From the NCBI GenBank assembly GCA_964640125.1, contig CAZXGG010000010.1:7043-71042 (forward strand): 64,000 nucleotides of DNA. The letters are read 5' to 3'. The notes beneath the pieces were generated by a model. That model worked only from the letters and a program-made list of their open reading frames with translations. It was not told the DNA's origin and did no database searches. Position 1 is the first letter of the stretch; each line of letters begins with the position of its first letter. Origin of the DNA: G020353115 sp964640125 (GTDB lineage Bacteria > Bacteroidota > Bacteroidia > Bacteroidales > VadinHA17). This document shows, piece by piece, positions 49,946 through 58,675 of this stretch. The translations under genes and the position numbers were made by a program.

Positions 49946-51514
49946 TTATTTAGCATAGCTTATTGCCCGGGTTTCACGAATCACTGTAATTTTAACCTGT
50001 CCCGGGTAAGTCATCTCATCCTGGATTTTTTTAGCTATATCGAAGGAAAGGCTTTCGGCTTCTTTATCGGAAATTTTATCCGAACCTACGATAACCCGCA
50101 ATTCGCGTCCTGCCTGTATTGCATAGGTCTTCATCACCCCCGGATGGGAAAGTGCCAGAGCCTCCAGCTCCTTCAACCGTTTGATGTAGGATTCCACCAC
50201 TTCTCTTCTGGCTCCGGGTCGGGCACCGGATATGGCATCACAGACTTGTATAATGGGAGCAATCAGTGTATTCATCTCCGTCTCATCGTGGTGCGCTCCA
50301 ATGGCATTGCATACTTCCGGTTTTTCCTTGAATTTTTCGGCTAACTTCATGCCAAGAATAGCATGTGGCAATTCCGGTTCATCGTCCGGCACCTTTCCGA
50401 TATCGTGTAACAACCCGGCACGTTTTGCAAGCTTTGTATTCAAACCCAACTCAGAGGCCATTATGGCAGAAAGGTTTGCCACTTCCCTGGAGTGCTGCAG
50501 GAGGTTTTGACCGAACGATGACCGGTATTTCATTTTCCCGATCAGGCGAATCAACTCCGGATGCAAGCCATGGATACCCAGATCGATGGCTGTTCTTTTT
50601 CCCACCTCAATAATCTCTTCTTCAATTTGTTTGGTGGTTTTCTGGACAATCTCTTCAATGCGTGCAGGATGAATCCTTCCATCAGTCACCAGTTGGTGAA
50701 GTGCCAGTCGTGCAATTTCTCTGCGGACAGGATCAAAGGCAGACAGAATAATGGCTTCGGGGGTGTCATCCACAATAATTTCCACACCGGTAGCTGCTTC
50801 CAGGGCCCTTATGTTTCTCCCTTCACGTCCAATAATCCGGCCTTTAATCTCATCGGTATCGATATTAAACACAGTCACTGAATTCTCAATGGCATTTTCA
50901 GTTGCTACGCGCTGGATGGTTTGAATGACGATTCGCTTTGCTTCTTTATTTGATGTCATTTTTGCCTCATCCATAATCTCATTGACGCAGGACATCGCTT
51001 CCGTTTTTGCTTCTTCTTTCAACGACTCGATCAACTGCTCTTTTGCCTCTTCAGCAGATAGTCCGGAGATTTCCTCCAGCTGTTCAACCTGCTGTTTATG
51101 CATCTTTGACAATTCTTCATCCTTTTTTTCAACCAGAAGTATTTGCTGTTTAAGGTTTTCACGGATCGTTTCCACATCCTTTCTTTCCCGATTTACCTCT
51201 TCAAAACGTTGAGATAACGACACTTCCTTCTGTTTAAACTTGCTCTCAGCAATAGCCAGTTTACTATTCTTCTCATTAATAATCTTTTCATGGTCCGCTT
51301 TCAACTGCAGGAATTTTTCCTTTGCCTGCAGGATCTTATCCTTTCTTATTACCTCTGCTTCCGTTTCTGCTTCCCTTATGATTGCCCTGCTCTTATTTCT
51401 CAATACAGTCTGCCATAGTAAGAATGACAACACACCACCAAGAACAAAAGCAACAGCAAACAATATCACTGTCAGCGTTATGGAGATTTCTCCTAAAATC
51501 ATTGATAGTATCAT
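49946..51514 (-). CDS. rny: ribonuclease Y
   Basis: A 522-residue membrane-anchored endoribonuclease that initiates mRNA decay. It has one N-terminal helix (ITLTVILFAVAFVLGGVLSF), a long coiled coil from about 35 to 200, a KH domain (DEIKGRIIGREGRNIRALEA) and an HD domain with LLHDIGKVPDDEPELPHA, HHDETEMNTLIAPI and the C-terminal YAIQAGRELRVIVGSD segment. Length matches the family. Two start codons (51514, 51502) are possible. The 6S RNA lies just upstream. Confidence 0.97.
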   Translation of the reverse strand: MILSMILGEISITLTVILFAVAFVLGGVLSFLLWQTVLRNKSRAIIREAETEAEVIRKDKILQAKEKFLQLKADHEKIINEKNSKLAIAESKFKQKEVSLSQRFEEVNRERKDVETIRENLKQQILLVEKKDEELSKMHKQQVEQLEEISGLSAEEAKEQLIESLKEEAKTEAMSCVNEIMDEAKMTSNKEAKRIVIQTIQRVATENAIENSVTVFNIDTDEIKGRIIGREGRNIRALEAATGVEIIVDDTPEAIILSAFDPVRREIARLALHQLVTDGRIHPARIEEIVQKTTKQIEEEIIEVGKRTAIDLGIHGLHPELIRLIGKMKYRSSFGQNLLQHSREVANLSAIMASELGLNTKLAKRAGLLHDIGKVPDDEPELPHAILGMKLAEKFKEKPEVCNAIGAHHDETEMNTLIAPIIQVCDAISGARPGARREVVESYIKRLKELEALALSHPGVMKTYAIQAGRELRVIVGSDKISDKEAESLSFDIAKKIQDEMTYPGQVKITVIRETRAISYAK

Positions 51515-51539
51515 GGTATTTATATATTAGGGTTAGTGA

Positions 51540-51735
51540 AAAAAAAACCCGCATTTGTTTCCCCAACTTTTATAAAACCCCAATTGACATGGGTGAAGAT
51601 GCCACCTGATTTCTGATTTCCAATGTCTTCGTAAGAAGAACCCCGAAGGGTTAAGGCCTGTCATAGACCAGATGCGCTTTTCTCCAATTTAGTAAATGTT
51701 GAGTTTCAAAAATGAATGAAGAAACAATGCGGGTA
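51540..51735 (-). ncRNA. ssrS: 6S RNA (SsrS-like), between zapA and rny
   Basis: On the minus strand the segment begins ACCCGCATTGTTTC (51734-51721) and ends GGAAACAAATGCGGGT (51562-51547) followed by a run of U residues (51547-51539). The two ends pair over 14 base pairs with one bulged A. The interior is an interrupted rod with a central AU-rich bubble and an apical AACCC-TTC-GGGGTT hairpin. A closed rod of about 190 nucleotides next to zapA, ending in a U tract, is what 6S RNA looks like, and 6S lies beside zapA in many bacteria, including between zapA and rny in Bacteroidota as I recall. It would bind RNA polymerase holoenzyme. Confidence 0.7.
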
Positions 51736-51762
51736 AAACTATATTTATGTAAAAGAACGTTA

Positions 51763-52053
51763 TTACTCTCTTTTAATGTATTCGTCTAATTCAGCATTTA
51801 ATTCTTTTAATTCTTCGATGAGAGTTGAATCATTAAGTTGATTATCGCTATCTATAACTTTAATAACAAATTGTAAAGCAGCCATGGCCAAAAAATCCTG
51901 CACATCTTTATCGGTATATCTCTGCTTGTATTGTAATACCTTTTCATTGATCATCCTGGCTGCTCTTCGAATCTTTTCCTCATCTCTTCTGTCAATCTTC
52001 AATGGATAATACCGGTCAGCAACATTAACCTTTATTGAAAGCTTCTCTTCCAT
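51763..52053 (-). CDS. zapA: cell division protein ZapA
   Basis: A 96-residue protein of normal ZapA length. KLSIKVNVADRYYPLKIDRR followed by DEEKIRRAARMINEKVLQYK and a C-terminal coiled coil (LIEELKELNAELDEYIKRE) fit the family; YTDKDVQDFLAMAALQFVIK is the typical Bacteroidota form. ZapA cross-links FtsZ filaments at midcell. It follows the coiled-coil gene by 19 bases and precedes the 6S RNA by 27 bases. Confidence 0.92.
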   Translation of the reverse strand: MEEKLSIKVNVADRYYPLKIDRRDEEKIRRAARMINEKVLQYKQRYTDKDVQDFLAMAALQFVIKVIDSDNQLNDSTLIEELKELNAELDEYIKRE

Positions 52054-52072
52054 TAGCTGATTTCCATATTAA

Positions 52073-52366
52073 CTACTTATTCAAAAGAGCAATACATTTA
52101 TCAATCTCCCGCACAATTCTATTCACTTTGATCCTGGCATCATGGACATTATCATCTCCTGCCACGATCGATTTTGCTATTTTTTGGTTTGTGTATCTGT
52201 TTTTTAATTCTTCTAATTCAGTTTCTTTTTGTTTAATTTGATTGTTTAAGTCAGATATTTCTTGCTTTAAATGATCTTTTTCCTCACGAACCTGATCCAC
52301 AAACGAAATGATGATTTTGATTTTTTCTTTTAACTCATTTACTATTTCGTCTTGCTCATGATCCAT
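52073..52366 (-). CDS. coiled-coil protein upstream of zapA (ZapB-like)
   Basis: A 97-residue protein, almost all one coiled coil: IIISFVDQVREEKDHLKQEI, SDLNNQIKQKETELEELKNR. It ends with a short conserved part (RIKVNRIVREIDKCIALLNK), the pattern seen before zapA in Bacteroidota. Length and coil recall ZapB, which binds ZapA in E. coli, but orthology is not proven. First gene of the zapA transcript with a good promoter 17 bases upstream. Confidence 0.8.
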   Translation of the reverse strand: MDHEQDEIVNELKEKIKIIISFVDQVREEKDHLKQEISDLNNQIKQKETELEELKNRYTNQKIAKSIVAGDDNVHDARIKVNRIVREIDKCIALLNK

Positions 52367-52382
52367 GGCAAAAGATTTAATA

Positions 52383-52412
52383 CAAAGTTAACATAGCTTT
52401 GATAATTTCAAA
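52383..52412 (-). promoter_or_regulatory. promoter of the coiled-coil/zapA operon
   Basis: On the minus strand a TTTG (-33 element, 52412-52409) is followed after 18 bases by TAACTTTG (52390-52383), a full TTTG-N18-TAnnTTTG arrangement of the Bacteroidota primary promoter. The predicted start is about 10 bases before the ATG at 52366, a short leader. It is the best-formed promoter I saw in the window. Confidence 0.65.
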
Positions 52413-52448
52413 AAATAAATCCCGATTTTCCCGAACCGAATAAAATTA

Positions 52449-52456
52449 TAGTTTTG
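52449..52456 (+). promoter_or_regulatory. candidate -7 box TAGTTTTG
   Basis: TAGTTTTG matches TAnnTTTG and lies 31 bases before the ATG of the M23 peptidase. With the divergent zapA promoter at 52383-52412 it makes a back-to-back promoter pair. No clear -33 TTG is present. Confidence 0.45.
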
Positions 52457-52487
52457 CATTTTATATACAAATTTTACTCAGTCGAGG

Positions 52488-54248
52488 ATGAAAGGCTCTA
52501 TCGTCTACCTTCACCCAGCAGGTATTATTCGAACGGTAATTATTTCCCTGCTCTTGCTTTTTGCATACCCGGCAAAAGCACAAATAAAACGTGAGATTGC
52601 ATCGTTCGGATCGCCCGTTGAATTCCCAATTATACTATCCTCAAATTATGGTGAATTAAGAACCGACCATTTTCATTCCGGTATTGATATCAAAACGGAA
52701 GGAGTTAGTGGGAAGAAGATCGTTGCAGTGGAAACGGGTTATATTTCACGAATCAGTGTCTCACCCGAGGGCTTTGGAAAAGCTCTTTACCTCTCGCATC
52801 CAAACGGCTATAGTACAGTATATGGTCATCTCAGCAGTTTTACCGAAGAAGTGGAGGCATACGTTAAGAATCATCAATACCAGGAAAAGACCTTTCAAAT
52901 TAATCTTTTTCCAAAAGAGGGAGAATTCCTGTTTGCAAAGGGAGAGATCATTGGGTATTCAGGGAACACCGGAAGCTCACTCGGACCCCACCTGCATTTC
53001 GAAGTGAGAGACAGCAGAACAGAGAATCCCCTCAATCCACTACTGTTCAATATTATTGTGGATGACACCATTCATCCTGTGTTTTACAGCATCTTTCTTT
53101 ACCCTCTGGCGCTGAACAGTCATATCGATTTTAAATGGGAGAAAAAGAGGATGGTTGTGGTGCATAATAACGGCGCCTTTTCGCTTGAGGAGGAAAACCC
53201 GGTAGCAGTTGGAGGCACGATAGGAATTGGAATTGAAGCCAGTGATTTCTTAAACGGGGCAAGAAACCGATGTGGTATTTATTCTATTGAAGTACTGCTC
53301 GATCAGGTTCCTCACTTTTACCAGGAATTGGATGAATTTTCATTTAATGAATCCAGGTATCTCAACAGTCATATTGATTATGAAGAGAAGGTATTAAACA
53401 ACCGTAACATTCATCAAACCTTCGTTGCCCCCAACAACAACCTTTCCATTTATAAGTTGCTAAAGGACCGTGGAAGATTGAGTTTTTTCGACAATGAAAA
53501 CCACGAAATCACGCTCATCATAAAAGATGCTTACCAGAATGAATCCCGGTTGGATTTTATTGTAGCCTCAAGGTGGAATCAAGGACAAAAAATCGCCAGG
53601 CCCGAAAGAACCTATACCAGGGTCATGCTCCATGATGTACGCAACATATACCAGCACTATGGTTTTGAATTGAATATCCCTGCCGGTGGATTGTACGATA
53701 CACTTTACTTCACCTATGCCAAATCACCCGGGATGCCGGGCAGCTATTCGGAAGTCCACCATGTCCATAATGAACTAACTCCGGTTCATCGTTATTTTAA
53801 CATGCGCATTGTCCCGGATAGCGCTCCCACGGAAATTGAGGAGAAACTCCTCATTGCTTCATTGGATAAAAACAATGAAATCCATTCATTGGGAGGTGAA
53901 TTTAAAAACGGGGCTGTTGAAGTCCGAGCAAGAAATTTTGGTCGCTTCGTAGTGGTTGCCGATACAATCCCGCCGGAAATCAATCCGGTGACACCTATCG
54001 ATAATAACAATTTTTCGGGGAAACAATATTTAAGGTTCAGGATCAGTGATGAGCTATCAGGGATCGAATCCTATAATGGCTTCATCGATGACCAGTGGGT
54101 GCTTTTTGAATATGATCCGAAGAATGAATTGTTGACCTACCGTTTCGACCGGGAAAGGCTAACAAATAATAAGCCTCATGAACTGGTCCTTACGGTAATC
54201 GATAACAAGAAAAACATTTCGGTTTATCAGGGAAGATTCTTCTGGTAG
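52488..54248 (+). CDS. secreted M23 family metallopeptidase
   Basis: A 586-residue exported protein. The signal region ends near PAKAQ (residue 32). The M23 (LytM) zinc domain is at about 45-185: HSGIDIKT with H63 and D67 as ligands, and GSSLGPHLHFEVRD with H168/H170. A long beta-rich C-terminal region with Ig-like phrases (GIGIEASDFLNGARNRCGIY, LRFRISDELSGIESYNGFID) follows. It should cut peptidoglycan cross-links or other Gly-containing peptides. Full length for the Bacteroidota M23 plus tail group. Confidence 0.93.
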   Translation: MKGSIVYLHPAGIIRTVIISLLLLFAYPAKAQIKREIASFGSPVEFPIILSSNYGELRTDHFHSGIDIKTEGVSGKKIVAVETGYISRISVSPEGFGKALYLSHPNGYSTVYGHLSSFTEEVEAYVKNHQYQEKTFQINLFPKEGEFLFAKGEIIGYSGNTGSSLGPHLHFEVRDSRTENPLNPLLFNIIVDDTIHPVFYSIFLYPLALNSHIDFKWEKKRMVVVHNNGAFSLEEENPVAVGGTIGIGIEASDFLNGARNRCGIYSIEVLLDQVPHFYQELDEFSFNESRYLNSHIDYEEKVLNNRNIHQTFVAPNNNLSIYKLLKDRGRLSFFDNENHEITLIIKDAYQNESRLDFIVASRWNQGQKIARPERTYTRVMLHDVRNIYQHYGFELNIPAGGLYDTLYFTYAKSPGMPGSYSEVHHVHNELTPVHRYFNMRIVPDSAPTEIEEKLLIASLDKNNEIHSLGGEFKNGAVEVRARNFGRFVVVADTIPPEINPVTPIDNNNFSGKQYLRFRISDELSGIESYNGFIDDQWVLFEYDPKNELLTYRFDRERLTNNKPHELVLTVIDNKKNISVYQGRFFW

Positions 54249-54318
54249 ATGTGTGCCTCTTCTTATCACTCCTTAAGCCATCAGAATTTACCGAAGTAAA
54301 CCGGTTGGCAAGTCACTT

Positions 54319-55224
54319 TTAGTGAAGGGATTCAGGATAAATTCCACGGTCAACTAATAACCTGATCTTTCTGATCACTTCCGCTTTATCCTCTCTGTAG
54401 GTTACCCCAAACCAGGATTCATTGCTTTCCAGAACTTTAACCGTGGCTTTATTCTGGTTTATAAGTTCAAAGATGAGCGTGGGTATGTAAAATTCAGATT
54501 TGGGATTTCCTGATTCCAGTTTAAGGAAAGAGCTAAAGGAACGTTCCAGGTAGCCAAAGACATCCGGGTAAAATCCCCAAATGTTCATCGAAACTACATC
54601 TTTACCCGACAGGTTAATTACCCTGCCTGCCTCGTTGGTATAAACAATAACATCCTTCCGTCGCTCTATGTTCGTGACCTCAACAATAGACCGGAGAAAA
54701 TTTTTCTCACCTGTTTTACAAATGCCCCTGGCAACCTGTCCGTAATCGGAAAGGGTTTTATCCAATCTGAACCCAACCATGGCATATTCATTATCGCTGC
54801 TTTGCATCAGGTGATCGACCATAACCTGGAAGGATCGTGCACCATAGAAATCATCTGCGTTGATCACAATAAAGGGTTCCCGTATTTTTTCCTTTGCAAC
54901 AAGGATTGCATGGCCCGTACCCCAGGGTTTCTTCCGGTTATCCGGAATGGTAAACCCTTCAGGGATCATGGATAATTCCTGGAACGCATAGTCAATTTCA
55001 ATTTTATGCCGTAACCGGGATCCTATGACCTCCTCAAATTCTGATTGAATCTCTTCCCTTATAACGAAAACAATTTTTTCTACGCCGGCTCTTATTGCAT
55101 CGTAAATTGAATAATCCATGATGGTCTCACCGGAGGGACCAACCTGATCAATCTGTTTGAGTCCACCATACCGGCTTCCTATCCCGGCAGCCAATACCAG
55201 CAAAGAGAGTTTTGGTTTCGCCAT
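54319..55224 (-). CDS. sugar nucleotidyltransferase family protein
   Basis: A 301-residue NTP-transferase. LSLLVLAAGIGSRYGGLKQI (residues 7-26) is a G-x-G-x-R-x-GG-x-K nucleotide-binding loop, followed by PWGTGHAILVAKEKI and the metal-binding IVINADDFYG. The rest (EYAMVGFRLDKTLSDYGQVA, NIWGFYPDVFGYLERSF) is the form seen in Bacteroidota near kinases of sugar salvage. It should make an NDP-sugar from a sugar phosphate. No kinase partner is adjacent; the convergent M23 gene ends 70 bases away. Confidence 0.88.
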   Translation of the reverse strand: MAKPKLSLLVLAAGIGSRYGGLKQIDQVGPSGETIMDYSIYDAIRAGVEKIVFVIREEIQSEFEEVIGSRLRHKIEIDYAFQELSMIPEGFTIPDNRKKPWGTGHAILVAKEKIREPFIVINADDFYGARSFQVMVDHLMQSSDNEYAMVGFRLDKTLSDYGQVARGICKTGEKNFLRSIVEVTNIERRKDVIVYTNEAGRVINLSGKDVVSMNIWGFYPDVFGYLERSFSSFLKLESGNPKSEFYIPTLIFELINQNKATVKVLESNESWFGVTYREDKAEVIRKIRLLVDRGIYPESLH

Positions 55225-55375
55225 ATCTGGCTGAATCGTGATTAAAAGCTATAAAAGTAACAAATTTTCTTTTGGATCATGCTGAATTACTGGCTTTATA
55301 TGGTCCTCCCAAGCAATATTCAATTATCTTTATACTCATCGGTGAATGCTGTTTTTTCTTGGCTTGCTTTATACC

Positions 55376-55757
55376 ATGAATAACCAATACATTCTTGAAA
55401 TCTGTGCCTATTGAAGTGGCAAAATCGATTGGCGTAAATGGAGTGGTGATGGGAATTCTTATGCCCAATGGTACTGTTGATGTAAAAAGAACCCAAATGC
55501 TGGTGGATCTGGCAGGCGAACGAATGATTATCATGCCCGGCAGTGGTATCAATGAACATACTGTTTTAAACTTTGTTGCTGCTACAGGTGCAAAAGAATT
55601 TCATATGTCAGCAAAGAAGAAAATCGATGGAATGATGGAATACCGGAACCCCGGAATCAGCATGGGGAGTGAAGGAGAGGATGAATACCATCGATGGATA
55701 ACGGATCGTGAACAGGTAAGAAAAGTGGTTCATATACTGTCACAAATAAAACCCTGA
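55376..55757 (+). pseudogene. cutC: cutC remnant with two internal deletions
   Basis: Three CutC blocks are found out of a protein of about 240 residues. Block 1 starts at ATG 55376: NNQYILEICAY, then a TGA stop (55412-55414). Block 2 is in another frame: IEVAKSIGVNGVVMGILMPN, GTVDVKRTQMLVDLA. Block 3 directly follows in the same frame: GERMIIMPGSGINEHTVLNF, ATGAKEFHMSAKKKIDGMME and a normal C-terminus. About 65 residues between blocks 1 and 2 and about 50 between 2 and 3 are missing compared with family members as I recall them. CutC itself is a TIM-barrel protein linked to copper handling. Confidence 0.7.
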
Positions 55758-55764
55758 AATTGCC

Positions 55765-56984
55765 ATGAAAAAATATGGAGTAATCGGATTGATGTCAGGA
55801 ACCTCGCTAGACGGGCTTGATATTGTACTCTGNNNNNNNNNNNNNNNNNNNNNNNNNNNNNNNNNNNNNNNNNNNNNNNNNNNNNNNNNNNNNNNNNNNN
55901 NNNNNNNNNNNNNNNNNNNNNNNNNNNNNNNNGAGTAATCGGATTGATGTCAGGAACCTCGCTAGACGGGCTTGATATTGTACTCTGCCATTTCACCAAA
56001 CAACCCGAGAAATGGAAGTATAAGATAATCAGCAGCAAGACAGTACCCTATCCACGCGAATGGAAATCCAGACTGGGGAATGCGGATTGCCTGACCGGAT
56101 CGGACCTTGTAAAACTCGATCAGGAATATGGAGCATTCCTCGGCCATATGGTTTGTGATTTTCTTTTAGAGAACCCGGAAGATACTGACTTTATCGCTTC
56201 ACATGGACATACTGTATTCCACCAGCCCGAGAATCAAATTACCCTTCAGATTGGTAATGGTGCAATCCTGGCAGCGGTTACCGGGATAAAGGTCATTTCC
56301 GATTTCAGGAGTGTTGATATAGCACTTGGTGGACAGGGTGCCCCGCTCGTACCCATGGGTGATGAATTTCTCTTCCCTGAATACGATTATTGCCTTAATC
56401 TTGGGGGGATTGCAAATCTTTCATACAACTCCGATGAAAAACGAATTGCTTTTGATGTTTGTCCGGTGAATATGGCGATAAATTCCCTGATGGAAAAAGT
56501 GAACCTGGATATAGACCTGAATGGAGAAAAGGGAAGATCGGGTAGAATCATTCCTGATCTGCTCGTCAGGCTGAATGCAATTGACTACTATCAGTTGAAA
56601 GGACCCAGGTCACTTGGAAAAGAGTGGTTCGAATCAACATTCCTACCCATAACTGAAAAAGGTGATCTTCCGTTAAATGATCTATTGAGAACCATATACG
56701 AACACATTGCAATCCAAATCGGAAAAGTAATGCCGGGCAATGAAAAACAAACTGTTCTGGTTTCCGGTGGAGGTGCTCATAATAGATTCCTCATCGAACG
56801 GATTAAAGCCAATTCACCGATGCAATTCATCATTCCTGATAAAGAGATCATTGACTATAAAGAGGCCGTTGTCTTTGCCTTTTTAGGCGTTTTGCGTGAC
56901 CGGGATGAGATCAATTGCTTCTCCTCCGTAACCGGGGCTTCACGAGATAGCATTGTTGGTTCCGTTTATGCCGGAAAACCGTAA
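55765..56984 (+). CDS. anmK: anhydro-N-acetylmuramic acid kinase, interrupted by a false scaffold gap
   Basis: AnmK phosphorylates and opens 1,6-anhydroMurNAc in cell-wall recycling. The start is ATG 55765 (MKKYGVIGLMSGTSLDG, the family N-terminus with the phosphate-binding motif). After 68 bases the sequence is replaced by 100 Ns and then repeats 55 bases (55933-55987) before continuing. Removing Ns and one copy joins 68 + 997 = 1065 bases: 354 residues in frame, the usual length. SHGHTVFHQP, GIANLSYNSDEKRIAFDVCP and TVLVSGGGAHNRFLIERI match the family. Read literally with Ns, the frame is broken. Confidence 0.93.
55778..55832 (+). repeat. 55-base overlap, left copy of assembly junction
   Basis: Exact duplicate of 55933-55987, ending immediately before the N run. 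The 55-base length is typical of a k-mer overlap from a de Bruijn assembler; this is an artefact, not a biological repeat. Confidence 0.9.
55833..55932. other. scaffold gap of 100 Ns
   Basis: Exactly 100 Ns, a default unknown-size gap. Because the two flanks overlap by 55 identical bases and join anmK in frame, no sequence is actually missing here. Confidence 0.95.
55933..55987 (+). repeat. 55-base overlap, right copy of assembly junction
   Basis: Exact duplicate of 55778-55832, starting immediately after the N run. See the anmK entry for the in-frame joining. Confidence 0.9.
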
Positions 56985-57048
56985 TCAGATTTTTCACTTT
57001 TGTTAGAAAAATTTTATCTTCGCCATTTATTTATCTATCGATCAGATT

Positions 57049-58188
57049 ATGGAGAATTTTACAGCCTATAACCCCACAAAAATTCATTTTGGAAAACGGG
57101 TAACCGAAAAACTGGGGGAAGTGGTCCGGGATTATGGGAACCGAACAATGCTGATTTATGGTAAGAGATCAGCTGTGAAATATGGTTATTATGACCTGAT
57201 CAGGCAACAACTGCAATCCGCCGGATTGGAGATCATTGAATTTCCAGGAATAAAATCGAATCCCATTATTGAGGTTGTAGATCAGGGGATCAAGATAGGA
57301 TCATCGAAACAGGTGGATTCCATTGTTGCACTTGGTGGAGGGAGTGTGATCGATTCGGCTAAAATTATCTCACTGGGCATTCCGGGCAAGTACCCGGGCT
57401 GGGATATCATGAAAGGGAAAATTAAGCTGGATCAATCCGTACCGCTGATTACCGTTCTTACACTGGCAGCTACCGGTAGTGAAATGAATGGGGCAGCCGT
57501 TATCCAAAATCATACAACCAATGAGAAGATCGGATACGTGAATGAACTTTCTTTCCCAAAACACTCTTTTCTTGATCCTGAATTTACCCTGTCGGTTCCC
57601 CTTGATTACACTGCTTACGGCATCGTTGATCTGATTGCACATGCTCTTGAAGCTTATTTTAGCAAAGTGGAGGTGAGCCTTACCGATCGTTTCATCGTTT
57701 CAATAATCAAGGATGCGATGCACTGCGGCCCGCTGCTTTTGAAGGAACTTGACAATTATGAGTACAGGGCTAACATCATGCTCGATGCCATGTGTGCACT
57801 GAATGGAATTACAAGTTATGGAAGGGATAGAGGCGATTGGGGTGTCCATGCCATTGGCCACCAGCTTTCCCTTTTATATGATCTGCCGCATGGAGCAACC
57901 CTTTCAATAGCCTATCCTGCCTGGCTCAAACTGCAAACCTCGCGTATCGGAGAAAGGATCGCCGGATTAGGAAAAGATCTGTTCGGGGTCAGTTCTGCAG
58001 CTGCAACCATTGACCATCTTACAAAATTCTTCGTTTCCCTGAAGTGCCCGGTTCATCTTGCCGATGTACAAATCGACAATGGCAAAAAAACGGAGATCGT
58101 GCAGGTCATGAACCAGAACAAGGTATCGGGAATGAATCACCTGCTTTCAAAAGAAGACCATACAACCCTGGTGAACCTGATGATATAG
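57049..58188 (+). CDS. iron-containing alcohol dehydrogenase (butanol dehydrogenase-like)
   Basis: A 379-residue type III ADH. IHFGKRVTEKLGEVVRDYGN, VALGGGSVIDSAKIISLGI (NAD(P) binding), TLAATGSEMNGAAVIQN and DLIAHALEAYFS supply the pattern; iron ligands are the Asp and His of DLIAHALE and the histidines in HAIGHQLSLLYDLPHG. It resembles BdhA/YqhD-type NADPH-dependent alcohol/aldehyde reductases. It stands 64 bases behind anmK and 139 bases before rplS, probably as its own transcript. Confidence 0.93.
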   Translation: MENFTAYNPTKIHFGKRVTEKLGEVVRDYGNRTMLIYGKRSAVKYGYYDLIRQQLQSAGLEIIEFPGIKSNPIIEVVDQGIKIGSSKQVDSIVALGGGSVIDSAKIISLGIPGKYPGWDIMKGKIKLDQSVPLITVLTLAATGSEMNGAAVIQNHTTNEKIGYVNELSFPKHSFLDPEFTLSVPLDYTAYGIVDLIAHALEAYFSKVEVSLTDRFIVSIIKDAMHCGPLLLKELDNYEYRANIMLDAMCALNGITSYGRDRGDWGVHAIGHQLSLLYDLPHGATLSIAYPAWLKLQTSRIGERIAGLGKDLFGVSSAAATIDHLTKFFVSLKCPVHLADVQIDNGKKTEIVQVMNQNKVSGMNHLLSKEDHTTLVNLMI

Positions 58189-58327
58189 GATAGTATTCAT
58201 TCACCATCACCGGATCATACGGTTTGACAACTAATTTTACTTGTGGAATTATATTAAATGAAAAAATATTCGTAATATTGCGGTCGTTTTATAAAACCCT
58301 TTTATTCAATCGATAATACTGCGCAGG

Positions 58328-58675
58328 ATGGAATTAATGAAAGTTGTTGATAAAGAATTTGCTTTGCAAAAGGATTTTCCCCACTTCAATGCAGGAGACA
58401 CCATAACCGTTCACTATATGATCAGGGAAGGGAATAAGGAGCGGATTCAGCAATTTCGCGGAGTGGTCCTCCAACGGAAAGGAAGAGGGCATACCGAAAC
58501 GTTTACCGTACGGAAAATGTCAGGGAATATTGGTGTTGAAAGGATTTTCCCTGCAGCATCTCCCTTTATTGAAAAGATCGAGTTGAATAAACGGGGTAAA
58601 GTTCGGCGAAACAGGATTTTTTACCTCCGCGAGCGCACCGGGAAAAAAGCAAGAATCAAAGAGAAGAAACTGTAA
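58328..58675 (+). CDS. rplS: 50S ribosomal protein L19
   Basis: A 115-residue ribosomal protein at the 30S-50S interface. FNAGDTITVHYMIREGNKER, FRGVVLQRKGRGHTETFTVR, SGNIGVERIFPAASPFIEKI and NRIFYLRERTGKKARIKEKK are diagnostic. Full length. It is followed by a long gene-free spacer. The trmD/rimM genes usually linked to it in other phyla are absent. Confidence 0.97.
   Translation: MELMKVVDKEFALQKDFPHFNAGDTITVHYMIREGNKERIQQFRGVVLQRKGRGHTETFTVRKMSGNIGVERIFPAASPFIEKIELNKRGKVRRNRIFYLRERTGKKARIKEKKL

Noticed and set aside
55730..56038. Minus-strand frame across the N run
   Set aside because: It exists only because Ns translate without stops; it opposes anmK.
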